Shown in pieces: positions 61,287-63,951 of a stretch of 63,951 nucleotides of DNA. Below the pieces are notes generated by a model, which had not been told where the DNA came from, did no database searches, and saw nothing but the letters and a program-made list of their open reading frames with translations. The DNA is from Spirochaetaceae bacterium bin103 (lineage in GTDB: Bacteria > Spirochaetota > Spirochaetia > SZUA-6 > Bin103), in contig MPNH01000027.1 in assembly GCA_002238925.1 (NCBI GenBank), forward strand, positions 1 through 63,951. The letters run 5' to 3'. The translations under genes and the position numbers were made by a program. Positions within the stretch are counted from its first letter, which is position 1. Each line of letters opens with the position of its first letter.

Positions 61287-62300
61287 CTACTCCCAGGGGT
61301 GCAGGACGATCTTGGCGGATTCGCCGGCGGCGAGCAGGCCGAAGGCGTCCTGGATGCGGCTCATCGGCATGGTGTGGCTGACCAGCTTGTCGATCAACGG
61401 CGACTCGGCGATCACGCGCATCACGCCATCGTAGTCGCGCAGGTTGTACAGCCAGACGCCGGCAATGTGCAGGCCCTTGCGAATCATGTCGCGGCTCACC
61501 CCGATGGGCAGCTCGTTGCGGTTCTCGCCCACGAACACCACGCGCCCGCGGCGGCGCACGGCGTCGATGCACAGCCGCTCGCCGGCCACCGCACCCGAGC
61601 AGTCCACCGCGGCGTCCACGCCGCGCCCGCCGGTCAGGTCGCGGATGCGCGCCTCCAGGTCGCCCTCCGCCGGATCGAGCACCACCTCGGCGCCCAGTTC
61701 GCGGCCAAGCGCGGCCCGCCACGGCGCCGGCTCCACCGCCAGCACGCGCGCGCCGCGGAATTGCGCGTTGATGACGCCGCCCAGACCCACCGGTCCCAGG
61801 CCGGTGATCAGCACCGTGTCGAAAGCATCCACGTCGATCGCCTGCATGCCGGCGAACGAGGCGCCGATACCGTCGATCGCCATGGTGGCCTGCTCGTAGG
61901 TTACCGAGTCCGGAATCGGCAGCAGCAGCCAGGAGGGCTTGACGATGTACTGCGAGAACGTGCCCTGCCCGTCGTTGGTGCCGTGCACGGCCTCGTAGTC
62001 GACGGTGTCCTCGCAGTAGGTGTAGTCGCCGGCGCGGCACAGGGCGCAGACGCCGCACGGGAGCTGCGGCATGATCACCACCCGGTCGCCCACCTGCACG
62101 CGACCCGGCTGGGCGACCTCCACCACCTCGCCGGCGCCCTCGTGGCCGATCGTCTCCATCCGGTGCCCGGCCATCCATGCCTTGTACTCGGTGCACATCG
62201 CCGACGCGTGCACCTTGACCAACACCCAGTCGTCCTTCGCCTCCGGCACCGAGGCCGGAACCACGTCCGACTGCCGCTCACCCACGATCCTCGCCTTCAT
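61287..62300 (-). CDS. Zinc-dependent medium-chain alcohol dehydrogenase
   Basis: A 337-residue MDR enzyme, sorbitol/threonine dehydrogenase-like. Catalytic zinc: Cys in SAMCTEYKAWM and the HEGAG motif; structural zinc: CGVCALCRAGDYTYC. The Rossmann GxGxxG is TVLITGLGPVGLGGVINAQF. It oxidises a polyol or secondary alcohol with NAD. A GGGGAG before ATG 62300 fixes the start. Its 3' end is next to the PIN toxin and its 5' end is divergent from the enolase-superfamily gene, which may share its substrate pathway. Confidence 0.92.
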   Translation of the reverse strand: MKARIVGERQSDVVPASVPEAKDDWVLVKVHASAMCTEYKAWMAGHRMETIGHEGAGEVVEVAQPGRVQVGDRVVIMPQLPCGVCALCRAGDYTYCEDTVDYEAVHGTNDGQGTFSQYIVKPSWLLLPIPDSVTYEQATMAIDGIGASFAGMQAIDVDAFDTVLITGLGPVGLGGVINAQFRGARVLAVEPAPWRAALGRELGAEVVLDPAEGDLEARIRDLTGGRGVDAAVDCSGAVAGERLCIDAVRRRGRVVFVGENRNELPIGVSRDMIRKGLHIAGVWLYNLRDYDGVMRVIAESPLIDKLVSHTMPMSRIQDAFGLLAAGESAKIVLHPWE

Positions 62301-62446
62301 TGCCACACTCCCCTTCGCCGCCGGTGACAGCCGGCGCACCCGCAGGCTCGCCCGGTTGCCGCCGAACGTCAAGCGGCTCCCCCGGCTCAGTGCGCCTGTC
62401 CGGAGGCGGTTTACCAGGGTGCCTCCGTTGTGCTTCCGTTAGCGAC

Positions 62447-63538
62447 ATGAGAATTACCGGCGTTCGCGTCGAGAGCTACAAGTGGCCGCGCAAGCGGCCG
62501 ATCTCCAACGGCTTGCACACCTACACGCACAGCGGCGTGGGGTTCGTATTCATTGACACCGACGAAGGCGTAACCGGCATCGGCATCGGCGCCACCAAGC
62601 GCGGCGTGGTGGGAGATGCCATCGCGCACTTCACGCCGCAGCTCATCGGCGAGGATCCGATCAACGTGGAGCGCATCTGGCACAAGCTGTGGGTACCGAA
62701 GCTGGTCGGCCGGCGCGGCCTGACCACGCGCGCCATCAGCGCCATCGACATTGCACTGTGGGATCTGCGCGCCAAGGTGGCCGGCATGCCGCTGTACCGG
62801 ATGCTCGGCGGCTTCCGGTCGCGCATGCCCACCTACATTGCCGGCGGCTACTACGAGGACGGCAAGGGCCTGAAGGAGTTGCAGGAGGAGCTCGGCGGCC
62901 ACGTCGAAGCGGGCGCGAAGGCGGTCAAGATGAAGATCGGCGCGGTGCCGATCCGGGAAGACGCGGCGCGCGTGAAGGCGGCGCGCGAGGCGGTCGGGCC
63001 GGACGTGAAGCTGATGATCGACGCCAACTGCGCCTACCGCTGGTACGAGGCGGTGCAGCTTGCCGAGCGGGTGGCCGAGTACGACCCGTTCTGGTTCGAG
63101 GAGCCGATCGCCCCGGACGACTACGAAGGGCACAAGCGGATCGCGGAGAAGACTACCATTCCGGTCGCCACCGGCGAGAACGAGTACACGCGCTACGGGT
63201 TCCGCGACCTGATCGCCACCGGCAGCGTGCCGATACTGAACCCCGACGCCATGGTGCTCGGCGGCGTGACCGAGTACCTGAAGGTGGCCGCGCTGGCGCA
63301 GGCGCACGACCTGGACATTGCCCCGCACGGCGCCCAGGAGGTGCACATCCACCTGGTAAGCGCCATCGCGAATGGCCTGATCCTGGAGTTCTACCCCAAG
63401 TACATGGACCCGATGTGGGGCTCGGTGTACACCGAGACGCTCACGCTCAACGACGATGGCACGGTAAGCCCGCCCGAGGTACCCGGCATCGGCCTGGAGC
63501 CGCGCTACGAGACGCTGGCTCCCTACCGCGAGGAATAG
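62447..63538 (+). CDS. Mandelate racemase/muconate lactonizing family dehydratase
   Basis: A 363-residue enolase-superfamily protein with a full active site: KxK (Lys161, Lys163 in AVKMKIG), metal ligands Asp192 in LMIDANCAYR, Glu218 in FWFEEPIAPDD and Glu244 in VATGENEYTRYG, and catalytic His294 in DIAPHGAQEVHIHL. This set is typical of acid-sugar dehydratases and racemases acting on sugar acids. It starts at ATG 62447, and the SDR gene follows three bases after its stop, so they form a sugar-acid operon. Confidence 0.93.
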   Translation: MRITGVRVESYKWPRKRPISNGLHTYTHSGVGFVFIDTDEGVTGIGIGATKRGVVGDAIAHFTPQLIGEDPINVERIWHKLWVPKLVGRRGLTTRAISAIDIALWDLRAKVAGMPLYRMLGGFRSRMPTYIAGGYYEDGKGLKELQEELGGHVEAGAKAVKMKIGAVPIREDAARVKAAREAVGPDVKLMIDANCAYRWYEAVQLAERVAEYDPFWFEEPIAPDDYEGHKRIAEKTTIPVATGENEYTRYGFRDLIATGSVPILNPDAMVLGGVTEYLKVAALAQAHDLDIAPHGAQEVHIHLVSAIANGLILEFYPKYMDPMWGSVYTETLTLNDDGTVSPPEVPGIGLEPRYETLAPYREE

Positions 63539-63540
63539 CG

Positions 63541-63951
63541 ATGAACGAGGTAGCCATTGTCACCGGCGCCAGCCGCGGCATCGGCGCCGCCACCGCGCGC
63601 TTGTTGGCCGAGCGCGGCTGCCGGGTGTGCGTCAACTACCGCACGGAGCCGGAAGCCGCCGAGCGGCTGTGTGCGCAGATCGAGGCCGGCGGCGGGCGGG
63701 CCATCGCCGTGGCCGCCGACGTCAGCGACGCCGGCCAGGTGGAGCGGCTGTTCGCCACCGTGGAGCGTGAGCTCGGCCCGCTTACTGCCCTGGTCAACAA
63801 TGCCGCCACCATCGGCCCCACCACGCGCGTCGCGGACCTGGAACTGGCCGACCTGCAGCGCGTGCTGGCGGTGAACGTGGTCGGCGTGGTGCTGTGCACG
63901 CAGCACGCGCTGCGCCGCATGGCGAAGTCCGCCGGCGGCCGCGGCGGGGCC
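63541..63951 (+). CDS. SDR-family oxidoreductase (partial)
   Basis: The first 137 residues of a short-chain dehydrogenase; the window ends before the catalytic YxxxK. The cofactor loop VAIVTGASRGIGAATARLLA, VNYRTEPEAAERLCA and the LVNNAATIGP motif are clear. It begins directly after the enolase-superfamily gene and probably oxidises or reduces the product of that enzyme. Confidence 0.9.
   Translation, partial: MNEVAIVTGASRGIGAATARLLAERGCRVCVNYRTEPEAAERLCAQIEAGGGRAIAVAADVSDAGQVERLFATVERELGPLTALVNNAATIGPTTRVADLELADLQRVLAVNVVGVVLCTQHALRRMAKSAGGRGGA

Overview
The window is GC-rich (about two thirds G+C by eye) and looks like chromosome from a free-living or host-associated spirochaete. The best hint is the three periplasmic solute-binding proteins at 6580, 30295 and 48990, whose signal peptides end in spirochaete-style AAGE/GAETEE/ASGEG acidic stretches instead of a lipobox. 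This is an inference from protein style; no rRNA or tRNA gene is present to test it, and no CRISPR array was seen.

Layout. Positions 1-4.7 kb are the edge of an integrated element: an AlpA-type regulator, a small partner protein, a P4-type tyrosine integrase, the C-terminal scrap of a second integrase and a worn HNH endonuclease. From 4.9 to 10.7 kb lie a P1 aminopeptidase, a P-loop kinase, a complete sugar ABC importer without ATPase, and an aldo/keto reductase. From 10.8 to 19.1 kb is a block of C4 and ketone metabolism: a frameshifted thiamine-diphosphate enzyme, a 3-hydroxyacyl-CoA dehydrogenase, then an operon of acetoacetate decarboxylase family protein, acetoacetyl-CoA-synthetase-like ligase and thiolase. 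From 19.2 to 25.2 kb are mixed catabolic enzymes (MBL hydrolase, NIPSNAP, PhyH dioxygenase, Gfo/Idh/MocA, fatty acid hydroxylase, enolase-superfamily member).

Positions 25.4-27.6 kb are a gene graveyard. One intact BrnT/HTH toxin-antitoxin pair sits among a broken RES-type toxin and two chimeras in which a toxin or antitoxin fragment is joined directly to pieces of a dipeptide-type ABC permease. From 27.6 to 42.6 kb is a carbohydrate region: GH51 arabinofuranosidase, Gfo/Idh/MocA enzymes, two DppABC-type importers again without ATPases, a radical SAM protein and a secreted GH16 lipoprotein. From 42.7 to 45.9 kb are two Phd/PIN toxin-antitoxin pairs around an M24 peptidase and a lone HigA. From 45.9 to 54.1 kb are a sulfatase with a TauD-type dioxygenase, and a sugar importer whose binding protein and permeases flank a GH42 galactosidase. 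From 54.7 kb to the end are AbrB/PIN pairs, a DUF4143 ATPase, an overlapping HNH-NUDIX pair, a twice-frameshifted FG-GAP protein, and a zinc alcohol dehydrogenase, enolase-superfamily and SDR cluster cut by the window end.

How it fits together. Importers bring in oligosaccharides and related solutes. Secreted or cytoplasmic glycosidases (GH16, GH42, GH51), sulfatase and many Gfo/Idh/MocA, MDR, SDR and mandelate-racemase-like enzymes then process them, consistent with a lifestyle of degrading complex, partly sulfated plant, algal or host glycans. No ABC ATPase gene is present anywhere, so these importers must borrow ATPases encoded elsewhere.

The most unusual signals are the toxin-antitoxin/permease chimeras, the promoters placed so close to toxin-antitoxin genes that the transcripts should be leaderless, the three 11-bp-phased TTGTCA iterons before the AlpA operon, and repeated reading-frame breaks near G/C homopolymers, which may be sequencing errors, decay or phase variation.
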